Assembly: GCA_964614535.1 (NCBI GenBank)
Contig: CAZTOZ010000048.1
Coordinates: 62,001-126,000, forward strand
Length of the DNA: 64,000 nucleotides
Origin: JALSHZ01 sp964614535
GTDB lineage: Bacteria; Pseudomonadota; Gammaproteobacteria; UWMA-0217
Reading direction: 5' to 3'
A program made the translations under genes and the position numbers. Shown here piece by piece: positions 1-8,262 of the stretch; position 1 is the first letter of the stretch; each line of letters starts with the position of its first letter. The notes below the pieces were generated by a model. The model did not search any database and had not been told where the DNA came from. It was given only the letters and a program-made list of their open reading frames with translations.

Positions 1-55
1 CGAGCCGGGGTCACGACGATCCCGTGTCACCAACAGATTTCAGGTTGATCAAACT

Positions 56-328
56 ATGGTCGTTATTCGTTTGGCAAGGGGTGGTGCAAAGCGTCATCCG
101 TTTTATCACATCGTCGTTACCGACTCCCGCAAACGTCGTGATAGCGGCTATATCGAGCGTCTGGGGTATTTCAACCCGATGGCGCGCGGTCAGGAGGTGC
201 GTCTGCATCTGGACAAGGAGCGCGTCGAATACTGGCTGAGCAAAGGCGCGCAGATGAGCGACCGCGCCAAGTCGTTGTGGAAGCAGGCGAAAAAGGCCGC
301 GACCGCCACCGAAGAGGCGGCTGCCTGA
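56..328 (+). CDS. rpsP: 30S ribosomal protein S16
   Basis: Small-subunit ribosomal protein S16, 90 aa, which binds 16S rRNA in the 30S body and helps assembly. The N-terminus MVVIRLARGGAKRHPFYHIV and the following DSRKRRDSGYIERLGYFNP block are diagnostic. The Ala-rich acidic tail is typical of proteobacterial forms. It is the first gene of the conserved rpsP-rimM-trmD-rplS operon. The usual upstream neighbour ffh would lie outside the window. The ATG at 56 has only a weak AGG about 12 nt upstream. Confidence 0.97.
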   Translation: MVVIRLARGGAKRHPFYHIVVTDSRKRRDSGYIERLGYFNPMARGQEVRLHLDKERVEYWLSKGAQMSDRAKSLWKQAKKAATATEEAAA

Positions 329-339
329 GCCAGCGGCAG

Positions 340-867
340 ATGTCCGGACGGGCCGATGGCAGCCCCATCGTCATTGGCAAGCTGATCGGTGCCCATGGTG
401 TCAGGGGGTGGTTGAAGGTCTATTCGTGGACCCAGCCGAGAGAGAACATCCTCGGTTACGATCCCTGGCTCATCCGGCGGGAAGGAGAGTGGCGCAGCGT
501 CCGGCTGCTGGACGGGCGCCGGCAGGGCAAGAGTATCGTCGCCCGCCTCGACGGGATCGACGACCGGGATCAGGCGTTGGCGCTGCGGGATGCGGAAATC
601 GCCATCCATCGTGACCAGCTCCGGGCCCTGGAGGACGGGGAGTACTACTGGTCGGACCTCATTGGCATGGAGGTCCGAAACCTCGCCGGCGAGCGGCTGG
701 GCGAGGTGGTCAATCTGATGGAGACCGGTGTCGACGACGTGCTGGTCGTGCGCGGCGAGATCGAGCGGCTGGTGCCATTCGTGCAGCCGCAGATCGTCAA
801 GTCGGTCGATCTGGCGGCGGGGGAGATCGTCGTCGACTGGGAGTTGGACTATCTTGAAGGGGAGTAG
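340..867 (+). CDS. rimM: Ribosome maturation factor RimM
   Basis: 16S rRNA processing/30S maturation factor, 175 aa, that binds S19 and assists assembly of the 30S head. An N-terminal RimM barrel (IVIGKLIGAHGVRGWLKVYS) is followed by a PRC-barrel domain from about residue 100 (YYWSDLIGMEVRNLAGERLG), ending in the usual VDWELDYL. I chose the ATG at 340 because it begins 12 nt after the rpsP stop and puts the barrel at the right distance. The open frame continues upstream into rpsP but without homology. Second gene of the rpsP operon. Confidence 0.95.
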   Translation: MSGRADGSPIVIGKLIGAHGVRGWLKVYSWTQPRENILGYDPWLIRREGEWRSVRLLDGRRQGKSIVARLDGIDDRDQALALRDAEIAIHRDQLRALEDGEYYWSDLIGMEVRNLAGERLGEVVNLMETGVDDVLVVRGEIERLVPFVQPQIVKSVDLAAGEIVVDWELDYLEGE

Positions 868-1627
868 CCCGCGTTTCGACGTGATCACGCTGTTCCCCGA
901 GTTGGTGCGGCAGGTGGCCGCCTGTGGCGTCACCGGCAAGGCCCACGAGCGGGGATTGTTCGAATTGAAGACGTGGAATCCCCGTGATTTCACGTCGGAC
1001 GTGCATCGCACAGTCGACGACCGGCCCTATGGCGGCGGCCCCGGCATGGTGATGCTCTACCAGCCGCTGGCCGATGCCTTGGCTGCCGCGCGGCGCGATA
1101 CGGCCGGGGAGGCGAGGGTGATCTACCTCTCGCCACGGGGCAGGCGGCTGGATCAGGCCACCGTCAACACACTGGCGACGGTACCCCGGCTGGTGCTGGT
1201 CGCCGGCAGGTATGAAGGCATCGACGAGCGTTTCATCGAAGCGCATGTCGATGAAGAGATTTCGGTCGGAGACTATGTGCTCAGCGGTGGGGAGCTGCCG
1301 GCGATGCTGCTGATCGATGCCATCGTGCGCCAGCTGCCGGGAGCGCTTGGGCATGCCGGGTCGGCACAGCAGGACTCGTTCATGGATGGCCTGCTGGACT
1401 GCCCCCACTACTCTCGGCCGGAGGTGGTCGATGGGCGCGCGGTGCCGGAGGTGCTGCGCAGCGGGCACCATGAACGCATTGCCCGATGGCGCCGCGAACG
1501 GGCGCTCGAAACGACGCTGGAGCGGCGTCCCGAACTTTTGGACCATGCTGCGCTGAGCGAGGAAGACCGGCGCATCATCGCCAGATTGAAAACAGGTTCC
1601 CGGGGATCGAATTCGGAGTCCGGGTAG
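854..1627 (+). CDS. trmD: tRNA (guanine-N1)-methyltransferase TrmD
   Basis: Makes m1G37 in tRNAs using S-adenosylmethionine, which prevents +1 frameshifting. The protein has the SPOUT trefoil-knot signature: VDDRPYGGGPGMVM near residue 55, GRYEGIDERFIE, and YVLSGGELPAMLLIDA in the SAM-binding knot. About 257 aa, normal for the family. The start is uncertain. The TTG at 854 overlaps the rimM end by 14 nt and gives a sensible N-terminus leading into RFDVITLFPEL; a GTG at 881 is the alternative. Third gene of the operon. Confidence 0.95.
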   Translation: MKGSSPRFDVITLFPELVRQVAACGVTGKAHERGLFELKTWNPRDFTSDVHRTVDDRPYGGGPGMVMLYQPLADALAAARRDTAGEARVIYLSPRGRRLDQATVNTLATVPRLVLVAGRYEGIDERFIEAHVDEEISVGDYVLSGGELPAMLLIDAIVRQLPGALGHAGSAQQDSFMDGLLDCPHYSRPEVVDGRAVPEVLRSGHHERIARWRRERALETTLERRPELLDHAALSEEDRRIIARLKTGSRGSNSESG

Positions 1628-1653
1628 ATATTGCAGATCAGGGTATTGGAAAA

Positions 1654-2001
1654 ATGAACATCATCGATCAACTGGAAGCGGAACAGCTCAAAACCGACGT
1701 CCCCGAGTTCGGCCCGGGGGATACCGTCGTCGTCGACGTCAAGGTGAAAGAGGGCGAGCGCGAGCGCTTGCAGGCCTTCGAGGGCGTCGTCATTGCCAAG
1801 CGCAATCGTGGCCTCAACTCCTCGTTCACCGTGCGCAAGATCTCCCACGGCGAGGGTGTCGAGCGGGTTTTCCAAACCCATAGCCCGATGGTCGCCGGCA
1901 TCAAGGTCAAGCGCCGTGGTGACGTGCGTCGCGCCAAGCTCTACTACCTGCGGGGCCGCACCGGCAAGGCAGCGCGGATCAGGGAAAAGCTCAGAAAGTA
2001 G
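1654..2001 (+). CDS. rplS: 50S ribosomal protein L19
   Basis: Large-subunit protein L19, 115 aa, located at the 30S-50S interface. Family hallmarks are FGPGDTVVVDVKVKEGERER, the QAFEGVVIAKRNRGLNSSFT block, and the basic tail with KLYYLRGRTGKAARIREKL. The ATG at 1654 gives the canonical length; the longer in-frame extension into trmD is not coding for this family. Last gene of the rpsP operon, followed directly by an intrinsic terminator. Confidence 0.97.
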   Translation: MNIIDQLEAEQLKTDVPEFGPGDTVVVDVKVKEGERERLQAFEGVVIAKRNRGLNSSFTVRKISHGEGVERVFQTHSPMVAGIKVKRRGDVRRAKLYYLRGRTGKAARIREKLRK

Positions 2002-2039
2002 TCTCTTCGCCCGCGCCGACGGCGCGCAGCGTCAGAGGA

Positions 2040-2068
2040 AAACGCCTCCCTCGTGGAGGCGTTTTTCG
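2040..2068 (+). terminator. Intrinsic terminator after rplS
   Basis: The inverted repeat AACGCCTCC-CTCGT-GGAGGCGTT (2041-2063) runs straight into a T stretch (GTTTTTCG), about 40 nt after the rplS stop. This fits the end of the rpsP-rimM-trmD-rplS transcript. Confidence 0.9.
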
Positions 2069-2121
2069 TTTCGCCGGGGCGGGTCGACATTCGTTGGACG
2101 GATGTAAAGAATATTGAAAAC

Positions 2122-2153
2122 TGTGATGGCTATCACATCGGGGCGACTATACT
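2122..2153 (+). promoter_or_regulatory. CRP/Vfr-type palindrome overlapping a putative promoter
   Basis: TGTGAT-GGCT-ATCACA at 2122-2137 is a perfect palindrome matching the CRP-family core TGTGA-N6-TCACA. A -10-like TATACT lies at 2148-2153, so the palindrome sits where the -35 element would be expected (about 2125-2130). The geometry suggests repression, or a promoter element different from the one I chose. It precedes the gene at 2196. Confidence 0.55.
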
Positions 2154-2195
2154 TGATCATCAACGGCAAACGATAGCGTATCGAGAGGTCGATCG

Positions 2196-3230
2196 ATGAC
2201 GAAAAGCACCCACGGTGGTTTTTCCCTGCAGACGGAGGAGATCGTCGCCACCCTGGCTGTCTTTGCCCTGACGGGGTTTTTCATCTGGCAGCAGCTGTTT
2301 CGGGGCGACGATACCGTAGAAGAGAAGGCGGGCGGCGCCCCGGCCGTCGTGGCGGCGTCTCCAGCGGATCGTGATCCGGCGGCCGCCGAGGGGGCGGACC
2401 CGACGGAGGGGCGGCAGCCTGTTCCGGCGCGGCCATCGACCGCGGTGGCTGCGGGCCTGGTGTCATCGCCCCGGCTGAGCTGCGAACCAACGGCTTCACG
2501 GCCGGTGGTGGCGGGCGCGGCGGCGACCACCACGGCTGCGCTCGATTGCGGCATCTCGGTGCCGCCATTGTCGCCGGAGGAGCGTGCCCAAGGGGTCGAT
2601 GTCGGTGAGGCCGACGAAGTGGTGCTGGGTGGTGAGATCGAACTCGTCGAGGCCAGCTACTCGGCCACTTCGGCCGCGTCGGGTGACGTGGACGCCACGC
2701 CTTCTTCGGCGGCAGGGCAGCGTGCCGCCGCGCCCCCGTCGCTGGTGGCGCAGAGCCCCGACACCTCTTCGTTGGCGGTTACTGCGGTCGATATCGATCA
2801 GAGTGGTCATCGCATCAGGGTATCGGGCATTGCGCCCGAGGATCGCCGGCAGGTTCAGTTGGTGGTCAATGGACGTCTCATGCCGCCGGTGCCGCGGTCG
2901 GCATCCGGTCGTTGGGAAGTGGTCGTCCCCGCAAGCGGGGATGTGCTCCACCTTCAGCTGCGGGGGCTCGATGCCGCCGGCCGCCTGGTGATCGAACCGG
3001 GGGCGCTGGAGTCGGCCTATGTGATCTCGCTGCGCAATGGCGGTGGCGATGCCGATATCACCGTCGTTCCCGGGCTGTTTCACCGCGCACTCGATGGCGA
3101 GGACGCGGCCAGTATCGTCAGCGATTTCCAGATCGACCGCCAGCGTTTCGACGAGCTCAACGCGTTGAATGGCCGGGCAGTACGGCCGGGACAGTGGGTA
3201 TTCGTGCCGCTGGTGGCCGCCAACCCGTAA
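2196..3230 (+). CDS. Membrane-anchored protein with a LysM-like C-terminus
   Basis: 344 aa, no confident family. One N-terminal membrane segment (TLAVFALTGFFIWQQLF, about residues 18-34) anchors it, with the rest predicted outside the cytoplasm. A long Ala/Pro/Thr-rich, low-complexity linker spans about residues 45-195. An Ig/beta-sandwich-like stretch follows (about 200-275, RIRVSGIAPEDRRQVQLVVN). The last 60 residues resemble LysM: ITVVPGLFHRALDG, then FDELNALNGRAVRPGQWVFV. That suggests peptidoglycan or envelope binding, which is inference only. It stands alone after the rplS terminator, behind a CRP-type site, and converges on the diguanylate cyclase. Confidence 0.6.
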   Translation: MTKSTHGGFSLQTEEIVATLAVFALTGFFIWQQLFRGDDTVEEKAGGAPAVVAASPADRDPAAAEGADPTEGRQPVPARPSTAVAAGLVSSPRLSCEPTASRPVVAGAAATTTAALDCGISVPPLSPEERAQGVDVGEADEVVLGGEIELVEASYSATSAASGDVDATPSSAAGQRAAAPPSLVAQSPDTSSLAVTAVDIDQSGHRIRVSGIAPEDRRQVQLVVNGRLMPPVPRSASGRWEVVVPASGDVLHLQLRGLDAAGRLVIEPGALESAYVISLRNGGGDADITVVPGLFHRALDGEDAASIVSDFQIDRQRFDELNALNGRAVRPGQWVFVPLVAANP

Positions 3231-3250
3231 CTTGTCCCGACACGGCCCGG

Positions 3251-4312
3251 TTACCCGACGGCGGCGGTCGCCGCCATGGCCCGGCATTCGCCGCCGCCTG
3301 CCACCTGATTGCGCCCATTGCGCTTGGCCTGCAGCAATGCCTGCGAGGCGAGATCGATCAGCTCCTCCGGTGGATGCCCCGGTTTTGCCCAGGCGACGCC
3401 CGCCGATACCGTGATCTTGCCCAGCAGCTCGCCATCCTTGCTGCGACGCAGACGGGCCTCCTCGATGGTCTTGCGGATGTTCTCGGCCACCGTCTGCGCA
3501 TCGTCCGGTGTGGTGTCGGGAAGAATGATGGCGAACTCCTCCCCGCCGAAGCGGGCGACCGTATCCTTTCCCTTGACCGATTCGGTCAGCACAGCGGCGA
3601 TGTGCCGCAGTACGCGGTCGCCCACCAGATGGCCGAAACGGTCGTTGATCACCCGGAAACGGTCGATGTCGAACAGCACCAGGCAGATGTGCCGTGCCTT
3701 GTCACGGTTCTCGGTGAGGGCGTTGGCCAGCGCCCCGTCGAATGTTTTGCGGTTGGCGAGGCCGGTGAGCGGATCCAGTGATGCCTCGGCGCGGATGGTT
3801 TCGATTTCCTGCTTGAGCCGTTCGATCTCGTTGCCGCGGATCTCCAGTTGCCGGCAGAGATCCCTGTTGGCATCGATGACGGAGTTCGAAGCGGTGATCA
3901 GTCCGCTGACCAGCGGGCGGATCTCGGCCGGGTCGATGGCTTCGTCGAGGACGGCCTTGGTATGGCTCACTTCGCGATTGAACTGCTCCAGGTGTTCGCC
4001 GGTGCCCTGGAACATTTCGGCGGCGCCATCGAGGATGCCGTGCACCTTGCGGCCGATCATTTCGAGGCGGTCGGACGAGGTGCCGAGGATATGGATGCGA
4101 AACAGCTCTTCGGCGGTCTCGTTGGTGAACTGTCCGGGTTTGGCCGTCAGTGTGTCGAGCGTATCCATCAGCGCCCGGTTGCGACCGAGAAAATACTCGT
4201 ACCACAGCGCATAGTTGATCGGATGGATGGGCAGCCGGACGCCTGCCAGTCTGGGAATGACCATGCGGACCAGCTCCGCGGCCCTTTCGACGGTCTCTTC
4301 ATACGAGCGCAT
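3251..4312 (-). CDS. Diguanylate cyclase (GGDEF)
   Basis: 353 aa cytoplasmic protein predicted to make cyclic di-GMP from GTP. The GGDEF domain covers about residues 175-340: DPLTGLANRKTF, FDIDRFRVINDRFGH and the active-site GGEEF at 256-260. The N-terminal 170 residues are helical (no transmembrane segment) and end in a coiled coil (EIRGNEIERLKQEIETIRAEA) that could promote dimerisation. The product-inhibition I-site RxxD reads KGKD (247-250), so feedback control may be weak. ATG at 4312 is preceded by GGAGG at good spacing. Converges on the preceding LysM-like gene. Confidence 0.9.
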   Translation of the reverse strand: MRSYEETVERAAELVRMVIPRLAGVRLPIHPINYALWYEYFLGRNRALMDTLDTLTAKPGQFTNETAEELFRIHILGTSSDRLEMIGRKVHGILDGAAEMFQGTGEHLEQFNREVSHTKAVLDEAIDPAEIRPLVSGLITASNSVIDANRDLCRQLEIRGNEIERLKQEIETIRAEASLDPLTGLANRKTFDGALANALTENRDKARHICLVLFDIDRFRVINDRFGHLVGDRVLRHIAAVLTESVKGKDTVARFGGEEFAIILPDTTPDDAQTVAENIRKTIEEARLRRSKDGELLGKITVSAGVAWAKPGHPPEELIDLASQALLQAKRNGRNQVAGGGECRAMAATAAVG

Positions 4313-4633
4313 GTGTCCTCCATGCCGTTGGCTTACTATTTTGTCGTTGCGTTTTTTCGGATGCGTTTAATCGAGCGGACGATGGTGGGGGACGACGGGC
4401 GCCGCGGTGGCGCTGCTCCCCCGTCCGGGCGACCGGGGCCCGGCGGGATTCGAATCCTGTCTCCGACTCTAGAGAGAGTAAAGAATTGTTGCAAGACGTC
4501 CGGTCGGGTTTTCGGTGGCATTGGGGCGGACCGGATCCGGTGCCGGTCGAGCCGTTGTCGTCCTGGTTTGGTCTGCCGCGTAAAACCGGGCTAAACTGTC
4601 ACATTCCGCTCGCCACCGAAGGGTTTGACGACA
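4313..4633. other. Intergenic stretch without a gene
   Basis: Divergent region between the diguanylate cyclase and the Pcm-like gene. It holds a GC-rich segment with a tRNA T-arm-like sequence (GGGATTCGAATCC around 4448-4460) that does not fold into a full tRNA on either strand. A plausible promoter for the downstream gene reads TTGGTC (4568-4573), 18 nt spacer, TAAACT (4592-4597). Confidence 0.5.
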
Positions 4634-5299
4634 ATGACCGACCTCGACCTGGAAACCGCGCGCCTCAACATGATCGAACAGCAGGTGCGGCCTTGGGACG
4701 TGCTCGATCAGCGGGTGCTCGACGTCATGGCCGCGATACCGCGCGAGCAGTTCGTCGATGCGCGTTACCGCAGTCTGGCGTTCGCCGATACCGAGCTGCC
4801 GATCGGCCACGGCGAGTCGATGATGGCGCCACGCGTCGAGGGGCGGATGATGCAGGCGCTGCAACTGCGTGAGACCGACGTGGTGCTGGAGATCGGCACC
4901 GGTAGCGGCTACCCCACCGCCTGTATGGCCACGCTCGCCTCCCACGTCTTCACCGTGGAGATACATGCCGATCTGCTGGAGCAGGCGCAGGCGCGTGCGG
5001 CGGCCCAGGGGATCGGCAACGTCACCTGGCAGCAGGGCGACGGGGCGTTCGGCTGGAACAAGGCGCCGGGCCACTACGACGCCATCGCCGTCACCGGCTC
5101 GTTGCCGGCGTACGATCCCTGCTTCGAGCAGATGCTCAAACCCGGTGGACGTCTGTTCATCGTGGTTGGCGAGGCGCCGGTGATGAACGCCATGCTGGTC
5201 ACCCGCAGTATTAACGACAGTTTTGCCCGCGAAACGCTCTTCGAGCTGGAGCTGAAGCCGCTCGTCGGTCGTGAGAAGCGTCCCCGCTTCGTGCTCTGA
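4634..5299 (+). CDS. Pcm-like protein-L-isoaspartate methyltransferase family protein
   Basis: 221 aa Rossmann-fold, SAM-dependent methyltransferase of the PCMT family. Motif I is VVLEIGTGSGYPTACMA (about residues 84-100); the catalytic-region block ELPIGHGESMMAPRVEGRMM matches the Pcm pattern. It is cytoplasmic (no signal peptide). In many gammaproteobacteria such a gene sits directly upstream of tolC, as here. Whether it repairs isoaspartate or has another substrate is unknown; canonical Pcm is probably the gene at 23455. ATG at 4634 is preferred over the in-frame TTG at 4625 because GAAGGG lies upstream. Confidence 0.85.
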   Translation: MTDLDLETARLNMIEQQVRPWDVLDQRVLDVMAAIPREQFVDARYRSLAFADTELPIGHGESMMAPRVEGRMMQALQLRETDVVLEIGTGSGYPTACMATLASHVFTVEIHADLLEQAQARAAAQGIGNVTWQQGDGAFGWNKAPGHYDAIAVTGSLPAYDPCFEQMLKPGGRLFIVVGEAPVMNAMLVTRSINDSFARETLFELELKPLVGREKRPRFVL

Positions 5300-5391
5300 G
5301 CCGGCAAAGAGGAAAAACCGTGCGCTCGGTCAGTGTTGTCTTTTAGAGCACTCTAATATACTTGCGCGATCGTAATTTACAGGACGAAATG

Positions 5392-6708
5392 ATGAATCGC
5401 TTGAAAACCGTTGTAGTCGCAAGCCTGCTGGCCACCGGAATGGCTTCGCCGGCCGCTTGGTCCGAGACGTTGCTCGACGTCTACCGCCAGGCGGTGGAGT
5501 CGGACGCGACGCTGGCGGCGGCGGAGGCCAAGTATCGTGCCGCGTTACAGGCCAAGCCGCAGGCCCGCGCGCCGCTGCTGCCGCAGATCAATGCCTCCGC
5601 CGGTTACGACCGCAAGGATCTCTCCTACAAGGACGCCAACCCGGCGTTCGTGGACGACAAGTACGACCACAAGACCTATGGCATTCGGCTCGATCAGACA
5701 TTGTTCGACCGTGCCAGCCGGCTGCGTGCGTCGCAGGCCGACGTGCAGATCGCGCAGGCGGCCGCGCAGATCGAGGTCGAGCGGCAGGATCTGATCGTGC
5801 GGACGGCGGAAGCCTATTTCGGTGTGCTCGCCGCCGAGGACAATCTGCGCTATGCCCGGGCCGAGAAAGAGGCCATCTCCCGGCAACTCGAAGAGACCCG
5901 CGAGCGCTTCGAGGTGGGGATGATCGCCATCACCGATGTCAAGGAGTCGGAGGCGCAGTACGACCTTGCCGTGGCCCAGGAGATCGATGCGCGCAATCAG
6001 GTGGACGTCGCGCGGGAGGCGTTGCGGGTCATCGTCGAACGGTTGCCGGAGAATCTGGTGCGGCTCCAGGAGGAGTTCATGCCGGCGGCGCCCAATGCCG
6101 ACACCATCGATCAGTGGGTCGAAAAGGCCATTGCCAACAGCAAGGTGCTCAAGGCGGCCGAGATGGGCGTCGAGCTCGCGGCCCAGGAGGTCAAGCGGCG
6201 TCGTGCCGGCCATCTGCCCACGTTGAGCCTGAAGGCGGAAGCGGGTGTCCAGGATGACGATGGCGGCTTCAGCAAGGGTACGGCGTCCGACAAGACCATT
6301 GGCATTGCGCTCAAGCTGCCGATCTATTCGGGTGGGCTGATCAGTGCCCAGGTGGCCGAAGCCGAACAGCTCCACCGTCAGGCGAAGAAGCAGTACGAGT
6401 TGCAGAAGCGCGAGATCATCCGTCAGGCGCGGGCCTCGTTTCTTGGCGTTCAATCCGGCATCAGCCGGGTCAAGGCGCTGAAGCAGGCGCTGGCCTCCAC
6501 CGAGACCGCGGCCAAGGCCACCCAGGCGGGCTTCGAGGTGGGGACCCGGACCTCCGTCGATGTGCTGCTGTCGCTGCGCGAGACCTATCGCGCCCAGCGT
6601 GACTACGCCAAGGCGCGCTACGACTACATCATCAGCGTGCTGCGGCTGAAGCAGGCCACCGGTATTCTTCAACCCGACGATCTGGAAAAGATCAACAACT
6701 GGATGTAA
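5392..6708 (+). CDS. tolC: TolC family outer membrane efflux/secretion channel
   Basis: Outer-membrane trimeric channel-tunnel subunit serving type I secretion and RND/ABC drug efflux. Signal peptide MNRLKTVVVASLLATGMASP with likely cleavage near AAWSE, then tandem OEP repeats: LLDVYRQAVESDATLAAAEAKYRAA opens repeat one and LKAAEMGVELAAQEVKRRRAG opens repeat two. The periplasmic helices carry GMIAITDVKESEAQ and VGTRTSVDVLLSLRETYRAQ. About 439 aa. Two adjacent ATGs occur; the one at 5392 has AGGA seven nt upstream. The isochorismatase-family gene starts 3 nt after its stop. Confidence 0.93.
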   Translation: MNRLKTVVVASLLATGMASPAAWSETLLDVYRQAVESDATLAAAEAKYRAALQAKPQARAPLLPQINASAGYDRKDLSYKDANPAFVDDKYDHKTYGIRLDQTLFDRASRLRASQADVQIAQAAAQIEVERQDLIVRTAEAYFGVLAAEDNLRYARAEKEAISRQLEETRERFEVGMIAITDVKESEAQYDLAVAQEIDARNQVDVAREALRVIVERLPENLVRLQEEFMPAAPNADTIDQWVEKAIANSKVLKAAEMGVELAAQEVKRRRAGHLPTLSLKAEAGVQDDDGGFSKGTASDKTIGIALKLPIYSGGLISAQVAEAEQLHRQAKKQYELQKREIIRQARASFLGVQSGISRVKALKQALASTETAAKATQAGFEVGTRTSVDVLLSLRETYRAQRDYAKARYDYIISVLRLKQATGILQPDDLEKINNWM

Positions 6709-6711
6709 TCA

Positions 6712-7269
6712 ATGGCGCCACTGTGCCGAAAGGAAGACAGCCTGCTGCTCTGCGTCGATGTCCAGGACCGGCTCCTGGCGGCCATGGTCGAGCCGGCGCG
6801 CAGCCGCATGCTCGACAATATCGGGCACCTGCTGGAAACGTCGAAGATGCTCGACATCCCGGTGTTCTACACCGAGCAGTATCCAGCGGGTCTCGGCCCG
6901 ACGGCCGACCGGCTCAAGCAGGCGATGCCGGCTTCGGCGCACTATTTCGACAAGACCGAGTTCTCCTGTTGTGGCAACCAGCGTTTCCGCGAGGCGCTGC
7001 ACGACAGCCACAAGCGGCAGGTGGTCGTCACCGGCATGGAGACCCACATCTGCATCATGCAGACCGCGCTGGAGCTGCTCGAGGACGGCTTCGAGGTGTT
7101 CGTCGTCGACGATGCGGTCTGCTCCCAGCGGATGGCGCACTGGAAGAGCGCGCTGCATCGCCTGCGTCACGCCGGCGCCATCGTGGCGCCGACCGAGTCG
7201 ATCCTGTTCGAGTGGGTCCGCGATTCCAGCGAGCATCATTTCAAGGCGGTGTCCGCGCTGCTGCGGTGA
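6712..7269 (+). CDS. Isochorismatase-family cysteine hydrolase
   Basis: 185 aa cytoplasmic hydrolase. The family's catalytic triad is visible: D16 in CVDVQDR, K81 in FDKTEFS, and C114 in GMETHICIMQTA. The cis-peptide region precedes the cysteine as usual. Members similar in length (YcaC-like) have varied or unknown amide/ester substrates, so the substrate cannot be named. It lies 3 nt after tolC and 9 nt before the acyltransferase gene, suggesting one transcript. Confidence 0.85.
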   Translation: MAPLCRKEDSLLLCVDVQDRLLAAMVEPARSRMLDNIGHLLETSKMLDIPVFYTEQYPAGLGPTADRLKQAMPASAHYFDKTEFSCCGNQRFREALHDSHKRQVVVTGMETHICIMQTALELLEDGFEVFVVDDAVCSQRMAHWKSALHRLRHAGAIVAPTESILFEWVRDSSEHHFKAVSALLR

Positions 7270-7278
7270 TGCGCTGGC

Positions 7279-8241
7279 ATGGCCCGGCGTGACGATCCCG
7301 TGGCACCCCCCGCCATCCCCTGGCGCGAGGTGATCAAGCCCCGTTACTGGCCGGTCTGGTTCCTGTTCGGCCTGCTGCGGCTGATCGCCTTTCTCCCGTA
7401 CCGTTGGCGTTGCCGGGTCGGCCGGTTGCTCGGCCGGGTGTTGCTACGGCTGGCGGGCAAGCGTCGCCGCATCGCCGAAGCCAACCTGCGGCTCTGTTTT
7501 CCCAAACTCGATGCCACGGCCCGCGCGGCGCTGCTGCGGGAGAATTTCGAGCATGTCGGCATGGGGTTGATCGACACCGGGGTGTCGTGGTGGGGCAGTG
7601 ACCGGCAGATCCGGGAGATGGGCACGATCACCGGGCTGGAGCACCTGCTCGATGCGCTGGCGCGGGGCAATGGGGTGATCCTGCTCACCGGTCACATGGT
7701 GGCGTTGGACATCGGCGGCCAGATCCTCGCCGAGACGATGGCGCGTCACGGCAAGCCGGTGCACGCCATGTACAAACGCTCACGCAATGCGCTGGTGGAG
7801 GTGCTGATGCTGCGTGGACGCAGTCGCTATGGCGGGATGGTGTTCAAACGGCAGGATCTGCGGGCGATGCTGCGCAGCCTTGCCGGCAACCATCCGGTCT
7901 GGTACGCGCCCGACCAGGATTTCGGCTTGAAACAGGGGGTGTTCGCGGAGTTTCTCGGCGTACCGACGGCCACGCTGACGGCCACGGCCAGGTTTGCTGC
8001 CAAAACCGGCGCCGCGGTGGTGCCGTTCTATCCCATCCGCCGGCCCGGGGACGAGGGGTTCGAAATCCGCATCCTGCCGGCGCTGGAGGGGTTTCCCGCT
8101 GGCGACGACGTGGCCGATGCCCGCCGCACCAACGAGGTGCTCGAACAGGTGGTGCGGGCCCATCCCGAGCAGTATCTGTGGATGCATCGGCGCTTCAAGA
8201 CGCGCCCGCCCGGTGCGCCGGCGGTCTATGTGGGGGTGTAG
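7279..8241 (+). CDS. Lipid A biosynthesis acyltransferase (LpxL/HtrB family)
   Basis: 320 aa inner-membrane acyltransferase predicted to add a secondary acyl chain to Kdo-lipid A. The HX4D catalytic motif is GHMVALD (H139, D144). Other family blocks are NLRLCFPKLD, HAMYKRSRN and WYAPDQDFG, and the terminal HPEQYLWMHRRFKTRP is characteristic. An N-terminal amphipathic/membrane segment (YWPVWFLFGLLRLIAFLPY) is present. It could be LpxL, LpxM or LpxP; I cannot separate these by eye. Converges on the hemerythrin gene. Confidence 0.92.
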   Translation: MARRDDPVAPPAIPWREVIKPRYWPVWFLFGLLRLIAFLPYRWRCRVGRLLGRVLLRLAGKRRRIAEANLRLCFPKLDATARAALLRENFEHVGMGLIDTGVSWWGSDRQIREMGTITGLEHLLDALARGNGVILLTGHMVALDIGGQILAETMARHGKPVHAMYKRSRNALVEVLMLRGRSRYGGMVFKRQDLRAMLRSLAGNHPVWYAPDQDFGLKQGVFAEFLGVPTATLTATARFAAKTGAAVVPFYPIRRPGDEGFEIRILPALEGFPAGDDVADARRTNEVLEQVVRAHPEQYLWMHRRFKTRPPGAPAVYVGV

Positions 8242-8262
8242 TCCCTCTCCGGCGGTAACCGC

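Noticed and set aside
2153..2163. TTGATCATCAA as an FNR site near the 2196 gene
   Set aside because: The half-sites are separated by two nt instead of four, so it does not fit FNR.
4440..4480. A possible tRNA gene on either strand
   Set aside because: No acceptor, D-arm or anticodon arm pairs with the T-arm-like sequence; retained only as a low-interest finding.
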